Assembly (NCBI GenBank): GCA_963556495.2
Contig: OY747705.1
Location: 8,239,501 to 8,303,500, forward strand
Length of the DNA: 64,000 nt
Direction of reading: 5' to 3'
From: Valencia hispanica
Taxonomy: Eukaryota; Chordata; Actinopteri; Cyprinodontiformes; Valenciidae
Part shown: piece by piece, positions 10,228-21,700 of the stretch
Numbering within the stretch: the stretch's first letter is position 1
Layout: each line of letters opens with the position of its first letter
Notes under the pieces: model-generated
Databases searched by the model: none
Told to the model about the DNA's origin: nothing
The model's input: the letters and a program-made list of their open reading frames with translations, nothing else
Made by a program: the position numbers and the translations under genes

Positions 10228-11682
10228 ATGTATAAAAGGACAGCTGCTGGGAAAAGAAGTAAAAGGAGATGTCAAGTAAGATGTTGTGTAACTCAGTGTC
10301 CATCTGATGGAAACATTGTAAGCAACCCTGAAGATTTAAAGACCTACTCTTCATTTCACAGTGTGTGTGCCAGTGAAGACTTGCATGCTGAGAGCAATGA
10401 CAATGGAGTTCTTTATCTAAATCCTCAAACACCAAACTGGTCTCTTGTAGACAGGTTTGCTGAACTTTCACCACCAGAAGCGGTAGAAATCCCCGTGAAG
10501 CAAGATCACAGTGGGGCCATGTCACCATGTTCCAAACATGCTGAGACCAAAAAATTGTATGATCATAATGGATTGTCAGATGCTTTAAAGGAGAAGGGAA
10601 TGAACTCTGTCCTCTTAACAAGACAGAATAGGGACTCAATTCAACAGAGGACACCTAATCTCAAAGAGCTAGATGCTGAGGAACACTCACCAAATGAGGA
10701 TGGAAAAGGGACCAAAAAGAGACTCAGAAAAAGCTCCTCAGCAAATAATTTACCTCAAATATGTAAAGACGTGAGAGTCCCACAACCTTTGGCTGTAATG
10801 AAAAGACGGACTGCATTGGACTCTGAGGACCGTCCCTTCAAATGCACACACTGCCACTGGGCTTTCAAGAAACTATGCAATCTCCAGAGCCACTTGCAAA
10901 CACATTCTGGCCTCAAGCGACATGTGTGTGATATATGTGGCAAGGCTTACTCACATCAGGGCACGCTGCAGCAGCACAAGTGTTTGCACACTGGGGAAAG
11001 ACCATATCACTGTCCTTTCTGTGACAAAACATACATCTGGTCCTCAGATTATCGCAAGCACATACGCACACACACCGGCGAGAAGCCCTACATCTGTGAA
11101 ACCTGCGGCAAGGATTTTATCCGCTCGTCTGACCTGCGGAAACATGAGCGTAACATGCACACCAACAACAAGCCCTTCCCATGTATGCACTGTGGCAAGA
11201 CCTTCAACAAACCCCTCTCACTGAAGCGCCACGAGCGGAAGCACCTTGGGGAAAGGCCCTTCTCCTGCCCGGACTGTGGGAAAACATTCGCTCTAGCTAG
11301 CCGCATGGCCGAGCACCAGAAAGTCCACATGGGAGTACGGCCGTTTAGTTGCTCCGTGTGCTCCAAGAGTTTCACAAAATCCTCCAATCTAACAGAGCAC
11401 AAAGCCATTCACAGCGGAGTGCGGCCTCATAAATGTGGAGAGTGCGGCGTGGCATTTGCCATGGCTTCCCGCCTGGTTCGTCACCAGTTCATTCACAACA
11501 ACCAGACGCCATACAGCTGCACGGGCTGCACCAAGAACTTCAGCCACCTCACACAGCTGAAGCTCCACCAGGAGCAAACCTGTGCTGGGAGGATCTTTGT
11601 TTGTGTAGAATGTGACAAATCTTTCCAGTGTGCTACAAACCTTGCACAGCATGTGGCCGAACACAAGGAGAAGAAACTGTGA
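10228..11682 (+). CDS. znf648: C2H2 zinc-finger protein, ZNF648-like
   Basis: A 484-codon open frame from ATG at 10228 to TGA at 11680. An in-frame TAA at 10204 rules out extension within this exon, and CCTACAG directly before the ATG could be a splice acceptor. Residues 1-203 are low-complexity and basic near the start (KRTAAGKRSKRR). Residues about 204-480 are ten tandem C2H2 fingers with TGE-RPY/GVRPF-type linkers. Finger 9 ends HQEQTC, so its last His is Cys (C2HC). No KRAB, BTB or SCAN domain is visible. Finger order (GKAYSHQGTLQQH, RSSDLRKHERNMHTNNKPF, FNKPLSLKRHERKHLG, ASRM-EHQKVH, FTKSSNLTEH) matches my memory of vertebrate ZNF648, whose human gene also has ten fingers and lies on 1q25 like SEC16B. 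Presumed nuclear DNA-binding regulator; targets unknown. Confidence 0.82.
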   Translation: MYKRTAAGKRSKRRCQVRCCVTQCPSDGNIVSNPEDLKTYSSFHSVCASEDLHAESNDNGVLYLNPQTPNWSLVDRFAELSPPEAVEIPVKQDHSGAMSPCSKHAETKKLYDHNGLSDALKEKGMNSVLLTRQNRDSIQQRTPNLKELDAEEHSPNEDGKGTKKRLRKSSSANNLPQICKDVRVPQPLAVMKRRTALDSEDRPFKCTHCHWAFKKLCNLQSHLQTHSGLKRHVCDICGKAYSHQGTLQQHKCLHTGERPYHCPFCDKTYIWSSDYRKHIRTHTGEKPYICETCGKDFIRSSDLRKHERNMHTNNKPFPCMHCGKTFNKPLSLKRHERKHLGERPFSCPDCGKTFALASRMAEHQKVHMGVRPFSCSVCSKSFTKSSNLTEHKAIHSGVRPHKCGECGVAFAMASRLVRHQFIHNNQTPYSCTGCTKNFSHLTQLKLHQEQTCAGRIFVCVECDKSFQCATNLAQHVAEHKEKKL

Positions 11683-12400
11683 CCCGAGTTAACACATTGT
11701 ATTTTTCACATTCAACCCTTGTGTCGGTCAATGTTTTTTCCAATACTGGTTTACCTTAGTAGAGTGTTGCAAGATTAGATTTATTTTATGATTTAGTGCC
11801 ATGTAGAAACTGGACCTGCATGAGGGTAGAATACACCAAATTCGGTCCTATGGAGCCATTAAACCTACGGGTTTGTTCTGTTTTTGCTTTCTTGTTTCAA
11901 TTTTAGATTTTCAAATGCATCTTTATATCAGACAAAAATAACTTGTGTAATTATAAAAAGCACTTTCCACATGATAAATCTGTTTATGAAGAAAAAAAAC
12001 CAACCCTACCTGGCACTATTTGAAAATGTAATGAACCTTAAGTCTAATAACTGCCTTCAAGGGACTGGCAATGAGTCTTTAAATTGCTGTGATGTAATTT
12101 TGGCCCTATTATCATTTCAAAGTAGTTTTCGCTGGGGGATTTTGGATCGTAGTTCTGTTTCATAATACAAGTGTGCTTGAACATAAGGTCATGACCTGAT
12201 GACTGGATGTTCTCCTACAGTATTTTTTAGGGAGAGCGCTAAATTGACAGTTTAGTCAATAACAGCATGTTGTCCAGGACCTAAAGCAGCAAAGCAGTCT
12301 TTCATACTTTCTTAAAAGTTTCACTTTTGTCTTATAGGTCATATAATATTTTATCATAAGTCTTAGGGCTTACGGAGATGTTTTATGGCAAATATCAGAA
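11683..12400. other. 3' flank / probable 3' UTR of znf648
   Basis: AT-rich sequence after the znf648 stop without recognisable repeats. No clear AATAAA lies close to the stop, so the transcript end is not fixed. Confidence 0.4.
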
Positions 12401-12419
12401 AGCCTTATTTTTTTTATGT

Positions 12420-12995
12420 CAGTAGTGTCAATGTCAGTTTCATCCTGAAACTCGACCAGGGGTGCCATTTTTGCCTAGTCTCTTTCTTACTGCCCAGTCA
12501 TGACATTGACTAAGGCAAGTGAGGCCTGCAAAGTTTTAAATGTACTGGGGAGGTTTTATGACCTCCTCGATGAGTTGCAGACACACTACTAGAGTCATTT
12601 TAGCTGGCCGGTCACTCCTGGGAAAGTTCACCAATGTTCCTTGTTTTCTTCAGTTGTGGAAAATGAGTCACTGTGGAAGCCTACAGCCTTAGAAATGGCT
12701 TTAAACTTCTTTCCGTCTGACAGATATGACTTTTTTTCTCATGTTACTGAATTTCTTTATCTTGACCACAGCCATGGGAAGGGACTGAGCAGAATAAGTG
12801 GGAAAAGAAGATCCTGTTGAGCTTGATTTGGTTTGCGACATCTTTGATTCTTTTTCATGTTGTCAGACCATTTTCCCCTAATTACTAAAATAATTTAAAA
12901 CTGCTTTTTGTATTTACTCTGATTTTGATTTTTTTTCGATGATCTTAAATATTTAAGTTGGACAAAAAAAAAGGTAATAAATATTTTTTCCTTAG
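12420..12995 (-). mobile_element. Old Tc1/mariner relic
   Basis: Degenerate Tc1-like sequence. The block GTGAGGCCTGCAAAGT...GACCTCCTCGATGAGTTG...AGTCACTGTGGAAGCCTAC, and the end resembling GATGATCTTAAATATTTAAGT-GGACAA, match the family seen at 50560-51000 in the same orientation. No open frame survives. Confidence 0.55.
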
Positions 12996-12999
12996 CGCT

Positions 13000-15763
13000 G
13001 TATATGTGAATCCACTGTTTGTAGTTATAATTACAATTAGCTAAAAGTTAAACTCTTATGCACTCCTCCCCCTGTGGAGCTGGGTTCCTCTGAGGGCTAA
13101 AAATTTCCACCAACACAGCTCTGATATCAGAGCTGGCCGTGATGCGAAACCAGCTACGGACGTGTTAGGCTGTTATTAATGTGAGAATCTAAATGTAACT
13201 GATAATACGCACAAGTTTTTTTCTTTGCTTTTTGGCGCATGAGTAAAGTGGCGCCAGTTGACAGACAGACTCGAGTTTGAATCATTTATACAGAAAATAT
13301 AAACTCCATTCTGCAAAATGTGCCTCAACGAACAGTAGGCATATAAGGCAAAATTCAGACACAAGGTATCCTTCAAACTCTGAGTTAAAAAAAAATCTAT
13401 CTTTTTTTTAAAACTCACATTAACTGGAAAGTTTTATGGGATGGAACCCCTTCTGTTGTAGTGTATGGCATAGCAACACTTAAAATGTATCATTACTTTA
13501 AAACCAAAGCAGTACCATTTGTTATTGTTTACTGATTTTTACAAAGTCAAAGGCATTTTGATAAATTGCAGTAAATGTGCATAGTATACTATGTATACTA
13601 CCTATGTATACCTATAATATGTATACTAGTATACTACCCTAACCTATAGGTTTAAGTACCAGTGCAGATAAAAATGTCAAAAAGGCTAAAAGGTTTGATG
13701 TTCAATGAGTCTTATACCAGTGTGGGATGGGCAAGTCTATGGAAAAGCTCTAGACACCCTTGTAAACATGGCTATAGGTAGCACTGACACCGCATTTTGT
13801 AGGACGTCATCAGTAATAGACCTGACAACCACTCTAATAGAGCTGCTATTCAAAAATGCTATTTATTTGTTGGTAAATATGTCCCACAATGTAAAATGTT
13901 TGTCTCAAATAAATGTTCTCAGAAAAAAGCATGTTTAAATACCCTTTGGATTACAGTAGAGGGGTCATTTAAGACGGAGGAAAGTGTAAGTATCTAACAG
14001 ACCACTCCAGTTTAGATGGTGCAATCGAGAGGGTTCATAAAGTTTTGCTTTTTTTCTGTCTGTGTACATCTGAAGCAAGTCCTTCAGCTCTGTTCTTTGG
14101 GCGATGTTTGCTAGCTCAATTAAATTACAGCCATTTTACAAGCAGCAATAAAAACAGCAAGATTTATTCAGCAGTAAAAAGTGCACTGGTAAAATGTATA
14201 AATCAGCCATGCTGATGTTTCAAACTGTATTTGTAATTATGTAAGGGCAAATGTATTTATCCCTAGTAGTGTAATTAGAATTTGACAGTCTGGAAGCTGT
14301 TTAAAATGTTCTTTCATAAATCCATTATGCTGTGACACATTACATAGAGCTAGTGACATGTCTGCCATGTGTGTGTGTTGCATTGCATGTCCTATCCCAC
14401 TTGGCTTCTGCAGACTAATAGGAAAAAGGATAGGGCACCTGCCGTGTTGTCGCCTGCTCTGTGCAAAGTGAGAGGCCCGCTCGGCATTATTGTTATTTCT
14501 GGGCTCAGACGTGTCTATTATTTTTTTCACCATAGCTGTATGACATTAAACATTAGAACAAAACAATCTCAAAAAGGCTGAGAATGTCCATATGGTTTTT
14601 AATGCTGTTTAGTATCATTGAAAGAGACAAATAATAATTCTCATGCAATTGATGTGCATTAATATACTTTAAAAGCACGGCCTTATTGCTTAACTTAAAA
14701 CATCCTAATTATATAGACATTTTTACAAGATGACAAAGAAACAAAACAAGCTATTTTAAAAGTATATGTAGTGCTATCATACACCTTTTCTTGATCTTTA
14801 TGGCTTTATAGTCATACCAGAGTATATAACTAAGAAAATACTTTCTCACATGAACATTTCATAAACAGCTCTGTATATGTTTGTTGGGTGGAGGGCAGGA
14901 TGTTCCTGATTGATTGCCTGGCAGAGGTCACCCCCCCCCCCCCAAATAACCCATTCCCCACATGTGTTATTTTAAAACTCGGCAGCGTGACGACATGAGG
15001 AAGCTCAGTTAGTTCCTTTTGCGATTGTATCAAAAGAAGACACTGCCTTCACTGTCTTAAAATCCTTAAGAAAATCCAAATAGATCATTATCTGGAGTAG
15101 AAAACACCACCACATTTATGAAAGTGTGTCCTCTGTATGTTTTAAAGCAGTGGCTAATATACAGGTTAAAAATAACTCACTGGAGCTGTTGGACTTGCAG
15201 CTCTTTCGTACATTCAAAAGACTAATAATCAGATACAACATGATGAGTTTGCACAATTTAAATCATTAGCTATTGTGCATAAGGTGTTCAAGTTGGCCTC
15301 AACGTCCTCTGCCACATAAAAACTAGCTTCTTTGTTGTTGATTAAAGTGATCCCAGTCACACCTTCGATGTAAGAACAGTTGCGCTGGGGTCAGTGATGC
15401 TGTCCTTCCCCCCTGGTGATTTCCCCATACTCGGCTTTCACACCTCGGCTGTTATAGCCAGTGCAATTTGAGTTGCTAGTATGTCTGTGCCTTGCATGGG
15501 ACATGACGGTGAGTCAGGTTTTGGGTGTTTGAAAGAGGACCCCTAAAAAAGAAATATCTGTGCAAGTCAGCGGTATCCAGTTCTTACTGATGCAACTCTA
15601 GCTCAGTCGTATGGTATATGTGCACAACGTCCTCACTTCGGTTTTAGTGTAATCACCCATTCTGCAAACATAAAAACATTATAAGAAAACTGATTCTTTT
15701 TACTTTGGTTTGTATTGCAAAATTTGATATTACTTTACCTTTTATGGAGTTATGCGGCTTTTA
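13000..15763. other. Between znf648 and sec16b; probable sec16b 3' UTR
   Basis: No transposon or exon was recognised apart from a TATACTAGTATAC-type palindromic stretch at 13575-13640 and a C homopolymer at 14930-14943. On the minus strand AATAAA occurs at 14162-14167, a possible end for the sec16b transcript, whose last proposed codon is at 15764. Low repeat content over 13.7-15.7 kb fits a long 3' UTR. Confidence 0.4.
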
Positions 15764-15780
15764 CTACCTTGGCTGTAGGC
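15764..15780 (-). CDS. sec16b: sec16b final coding exon (candidate)
   Basis: A TTTTTGTTGCAG acceptor is followed in phase by GLQPR and TAG. An alternative uses a donor at CCAAG/GTAGTA and a further exon after TTTGCAG at about 15673. The real C-terminus is therefore not settled. Confidence 0.4.
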
Positions 15781-18700
15781 CTGCAACAAAAACATGAAAG
15801 TTTACAGAAAACATCTCATGTTTATACTGGTAAATAAGGGCTAAAATTACAATCAGCAAGAGCAAAACTTGTACAGTGTGTCACATTTCAGTGCTAAAGA
15901 ACTGCAAGCTGCATGTCATGAATGGAACTAGATGCGATTGACCGCTGCTGTCAAAATGGTATCTGCACAGAGTGCACACACACTCTGAGGGAGTCAGCAT
16001 ACTATACATCACTTAAGATGTGAACATTGAGTTAGCAGCATACGACTAGCAGTGGTGAAACCTACACAGAGGGACTTTAATAACAAGGAACAACATCAAC
16101 GTACTTCATTGGGATGTCATGCAATGGACCGACAAAGAGTAGAAGAAGTATACAGTAGGAGGAAAAAGGAGATGGTACAATTCTTTTCTTTTTTTTTTAC
16201 ATGTGAACTAGAAAAGCAACTCTGCTTTATACGTTATTCAAAGAGGACATGGGCATAGAGAGAAGCCGGGAAAAAAATGCAAAGGTCCCAAGGCTGGGAA
16301 TAAAACCCCAGACGGCTGAGTTGAGTACTAATAGCCTCCGTATATGGGGCACCTTTTCTACCTCTACACCACTCCTAAGGATCTGTGGCTACCCTTTGCC
16401 ACAGATTTAGGATTTAGATCTGAACTTTGACTATTCCATTTTGCCACAAAACATGCTTTGATCTAAACTGTTCCACTGTTGTGCTGGCTGTTGATGGTTG
16501 TTGTCCTCCTGTAAAGTTAACCTCCGCCCCAGTAAAACTATTTTACCCTAGCCACCACAGTGTTTTACCATGCTGTGTTTATTATGATATGCACTGTTAA
16601 TTTTAAGCCACATATATATTTTTAGCTTGATGGCAAAAAAATAGCTTGTGGGTCAATCTAACCAGAGCACCTTCCTCTGCATGTTTGTTGCTTAAGTGGT
16701 TTTTGGAAACTAAATCCAGAACTTCTTTTGGCTTTCATTCAACAAGGGTTTTCTTCTTGCCTCTCCTCCATGACGGACAAACGGGGCGCAACTCAATGCA
16801 ATCCGCTGGGATTCCTTAAATAGAAAACTAAAAGTTTAAACTGATTGGAATGTTTGTATGTTTGTTTTGAAATGACTTTTCTTGTAAAAGTGCCTTGAGA
16901 TTATGTTGTGAATCGACGCTATAGAAATAAACTGAATTGAATTGAATAAGTTGCACTTGATTCTATGGAGCTAAATTTAAATGCATCCCACACTTTTCAG
17001 ATTTCTTTTTTCTTTTTTTCTTTTTTAGGAAGACAAAAAGTTACGGAGGAAATGTATTTGATCATTTCTCTCATGACTCACCTGCTTTCCTTGAGTTAGG
17101 ATTTAACCCAGCAGGGAGAGCAGCGGGTGGAGGAGGAGGGTGTTGGCCAGCAGGTGAGAGCGGGTCCTAGGAAGTTACAGATCAGCACCACAACATAAAC
17201 CCAGCTGAACAAAACTGATGAAATCAGTCATGTCTACCAGCTGTAGAAATCTCACTGTCTGAGCTGGGATGTCATTCTCTGTGTTTTCCTGGACGTCTTT
17301 TGGCTTGGATTTGAACCAGCCACTGAACCATCCTGTCTTTGAGCTCTGTGTACACAGAACAAAGATTTAATCCATGTCACATACCGCCAGTGTGCAATGC
17401 AGCAGCTCTAAACATAGCTGAGGCGCCATGTTACCTGTTTAGGAACCTCTTTGGGCCCCTGGGACTCCTCCGCAGCCCCAGTGATGATCCGCTGGTTTTG
17501 ATTATCACTGAAGTTGACCTCAAGCATCTGATTATTCATTATTTCCAACAAAAAACAACAATTCATTTGTTTCTGGAATGAACCAAGAATTATTTTCGCT
17601 GTTTCAAACAGATAACGATTAAAAATAAATCTCTCACCATCCCAAGCTCAGAAGACGTGTCTGCTTCTGTGGGACCAATGAAAACAAAATAGTTCAGCAG
17701 AGCAGACGGCTTATGGGATGTAGTAAATATCTGAACAGAGACGGGAATGAATGATGTTTGGCAGTAGCTCCTCACCCTCAGCTGCCAATGAAAGATTACT
17801 CGGAGGACAATGCGGAATGGAACTTCTGACTTCAACACCATCCGTGTAATGGGGACTAAAGATATGGCTCATGGGCACAGAGGGAGTATTAACCCCCATT
17901 GTTGGCATGGAGGGAGTATTGGCATAAGGCCTTGACAGAGTAAGAGGCAGAACATAACAGTAGATTAGAACTGAGCTTACATGTAGGAAGTAAATGATTT
18001 ACAATATTGAGAATGGAATATTTCCTAACAAATGATTTTTTACCTGTGATGTGTTTCTGTGTGAGTGTTTGACATCATTGTCACTTCCTCCGTTTCTTCT
18101 CCCGTCTCATGGATAAGGCTGTCTTTGTGCTCTGAGCTTCTAAAATAAAGGAGCTCAGGAGCTGGATCCTGGTTATTACAACTTAAATCATCCAGATCAG
18201 ATTCTATAGAGAGATCGATCAATGTATTTTTATACAAAATATGAAAGAAATACGCTTAAACCTGAATCCTGTATTTCTTTTTACCGTCAGACATTAAATC
18301 AGACAAAAAAAGTTCCTGTTGTAGTTCATTATGGATTATGAAGAAATATATATATTTGCTTAATGACAATCCTTTTGACCTTTTTTTTTACACTTTCTAT
18401 AATTCTGTAATTTAAATAAACTGAGATACGATAATGTCATGGGTTTGTAAGCTTCTGATTGGTTAATTCACAACATCTGAGCTAAACTGATGAATGACTG
18501 GATGTAAACAACACTTCAAACGCATCACTTCCTTAAGTGGGATCAAGCAAAAATGTTAACAAGCCAAGATTTCAGGAAGGGAGCAATGAGTACAATGTTC
18601 AGATGCCTTAAGGTGTCAGTTTCATCTGTTCCAAGAATAAAGGAAAAGTATAAACAACATGAAAGACATCCAGCCATCTTAGGCAGGAGGCAGACTCTTT

Positions 18701-21700
18701 GTCCAAGAGTCTATTGGTTTAAAACCCATGAATCAACCCCAGAACAAAAGCCAAAGACCTTGTAAAGCTGAAGTTGGTAAGACAGCCTCATTATTCACAG
18801 TAAAACCATTCCATGGACTAAAAGGCAGTTTAGAGAGGAAGAAGTCATTAATCTGAAGGACACATAAAAGCCAGATAACAGTCTGCCAATGCTCTCATGG
18901 ACAAAGGCCTCTATATTTGGAGACATGTCCTGTGGTCGGAAAATCAAAGTGTTTGACTATAATAACCATTGTTACAGTGGCCTGCAAAAGTATTCAGCCC
19001 CCTTGAACTTTTCCACATTTTGTCACATTACAGCCAGAAACATGAATCAGTTTTATTGGAATTCCGCATGAAAGACCAAAACAAAGTGGTGTACACGTGA
19101 GAAGTGGAACGAAAATCATACATGATTCCAAACATTTTTTACAAATAAATAACTGAAAAGTGGGGTGTGCGTAATTATTCAGCCCCCTGAGTCAATACTT
19201 TGTAGAACCACCTTTTGCTGCAATCACAGCTACCAGTCTTTTAGGGTATGTCTCTATCAGCTTTGCACATCTACAGACTGAAATTCTTGCCCATTCTTCT
19301 TTGCAAAACAGCTCCAGCTCAGTCAGATTAGATGGACAGCGTTTGTGAACAGCAGTTTTCAGATCTTGCCACAGATTCTCGATTGGATTTAGATCTGGAC
19401 TTTGACTGGGCCATTCTAACACATGGATATGTTTTGTTTTAAACCATTCCATTGTTGCCCTGGCTTTATGTTTAGGGTCGTTGTCCTGCTGGAAGGTGAA
19501 CCTCCGCCCCAGTCTCAAGTCTTTTGCAGACTCCAAGAGGTTTTCTTCCAAGATTGCCCTGTATTTGGCTCCATCCATCTTCCCATCAACTCTGACCAGC
19601 TTCCCTGTCCCTGCTGAAGAGAAGCACCCCCAGAGCATGATGCTGCCACCACCATATTTGACAGTGGGGATGGTGTGTTCAGAGTGATGTGCAGTGTTAG
19701 TTTTCCGCCACACATAGCGTTTTGCATTTTGGTCTCATCTGACCAGAGCACCTTCTTCCACATGTTTGCTGTGTCCCCCACATGGCTTGTGGCAAACTGC
19801 AAACGGGACTTCTTCTGGTTTTCTTTTAACAATGGCTTTCTTCTTGCCACTCTTCCATAAAGGCCAACTTTGTGCAGTGCACAATAGTTGTCCTATGGAC
19901 AGATTCCCCCACCTGAGCTGTAGATCTCTGCAGCTCGTCCAGAGTCACCATGGGCCTCTTGGCTGCATTTCTGATCAGCGCTCTCCTTGTTCGGCCTGTG
20001 AGTTTAGGTGGACGGCCTTGTCTTGGTAGGTTTACAGTTGTGCCATACTCGTTCCATTTCTGAATGATCGTTTGAACAGTGCTCCGTGGGATGTTCAAGG
20101 CTTGGGAAATCTTTTTGTAGCCTAAGCCTGCTTTAAATTTCTCAATAACTTTATCCCTGACCTGTCTGGTGTGTTCTTTGGACTTCATGGTGTTGTTGCT
20201 CCCAACATTCTCTTAGACAACCTCTGAGGCCGTCACAGGGCAGCTGTATTTGTACTGACATTAGATTACACACAGGTGCACTCTATTTAGTCATTAGCAC
20301 TCATCAGACAATGTCTATGGGCAACTGACTGCACTCAGACCAAAGGGGGCTGAATAATTACACACACCCCACTTTTCAGTTATTTATTTGTAAAAAATGT
20401 TTGGAATCATGTATGATTTTCGTTCCACTTCTCACGTGTACACCACTTTGTATTGGTCTTTCACGTGGAATTCCAATAAAATTGATTCATGTTTGTGGCT
20501 GTAATGTGACAAAATGTGGAAAAGTTCAAGAGGGCCGAATACTTTTGCAAGCCACTGTATATCTGGAGGAAAACGCGGTTAACTTACAAGCCTGAGAACA
20601 CCCTTCCAACAGTAAAGTACAGGTGTTCATAGAGATTAGGCTCGTTTCCACTAGACGTCTTCCGAGACATTTCTGGGAGAAAGAAAATCCACTGGCCTGG
20701 TCTCCTCAGCTGTTGTGTCTCCATACAAATTTGGCTCTTTAAGGAGTTTGCCTACTCTTCAGCATATCGTGACCGTTTTGGGCAGTGAGTGATGTCACCG
20801 ATGGCACCAGAAGATGCCCATAGCAGCAGAGAATAACAAGAGGTCGACAATGGAAGAAATGGGGATGGTCGCTGTGTTTCTATTTGCTATATTGTTGTAA
20901 ACCGCTTCCCCAGCAACTCTTCCAATTTTACAAATGCCTGTTGCTTGGCAACGTCTGCTGATATAATTTCCCGCTAATTTACAAACAATCAGCATGAGCT
21001 AACCACAAGTTAATGGGCCAATTCAGAGTACATACACCAAGGCAGGTACAAGTTTGGTTCCTGAAAGTGTCCCGATGAAATAGAAACCCATGCATGCCGT
21101 GAAAGTTCGGAAAAATTACGCGGAAGTTCCAATAGTGGAAACGAGCCAATTGTTAGTTAAAAATGAAATTCCACCAAATACTAAGGAAATTACATTTGTA
21201 AATTCAAAAGAAATTTAAAAAATTCTATGAATAAATTATCTCCCATTATTCTGGCATTTAGCTTATAGAAATAATTCTGGCTAAAACAGAAAACCGTCAA
21301 TTCGATTAGGAATCAGACAGGGAGAAAAAAAGTTGTGTGTGTTTTTTTTTTTTTTTGCAGTGCATCTAAGATCTAGTTTCAAGTGCATAAAACTGAAGGA
21401 AGGAAAATGTACCTGGGCAAAGTTGGCTGTTCTCGTAGGGCAAAACATGGCATACAGGAGCTAGCTGATTTATGTTGTTACAGTCGTAAATCCCCATCTG
21501 AGAACAATGAAAGTAAACATCAAACTAGTTGCACATTTTAAGGGTCCAACAGAGTAAACCTTTTATAAAGCTTTTTAACCGCTGCACTGTGAAGAATGTC
21601 AGCCTGGCAACAAACCCTTAAACTTACACCACAAACATTATTTAGCTTATTAAGCACATCAGGTGAGCAGGAGACATTTATAGAAATGTGACTGGTGTTT

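Larger units (their letters stand above)
18975..20557 (-). mobile_element. Near-complete Tc1 transposon with IR/DR-type inverted repeats
   Basis: Element flanked by TA dinucleotides (18973-18974 and 20558-20559). Left and right inverted repeats are each about 215 bp and nearly identical. Each contains an outer AAGTATTCAGCCCCCTTGAA and an inner AATTATTCAGCCCCCT block, the IR/DR arrangement of Sleeping-Beauty-type transposons. The interior carries a broken transposase on the minus strand. It lies in the sec16b intron between coding exons 16 and 17. Confidence 0.95.

Noticed and set aside
10157..11664. Minus-strand frames opposite the zinc-finger gene
   Set aside because: Shadows of the coding strand; only the plus frame gives ten ordered fingers.
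19423..20029. Plus-strand frames over the Tc1 element
   Set aside because: Antisense shadows of the transposase, which is on the minus strand.
20639..21147. 8-bp target duplication for the hAT-type MITE
   Set aside because: Flanks AGAGATTA and AATTGTTA share only part of their bases, so no duplication is claimed.
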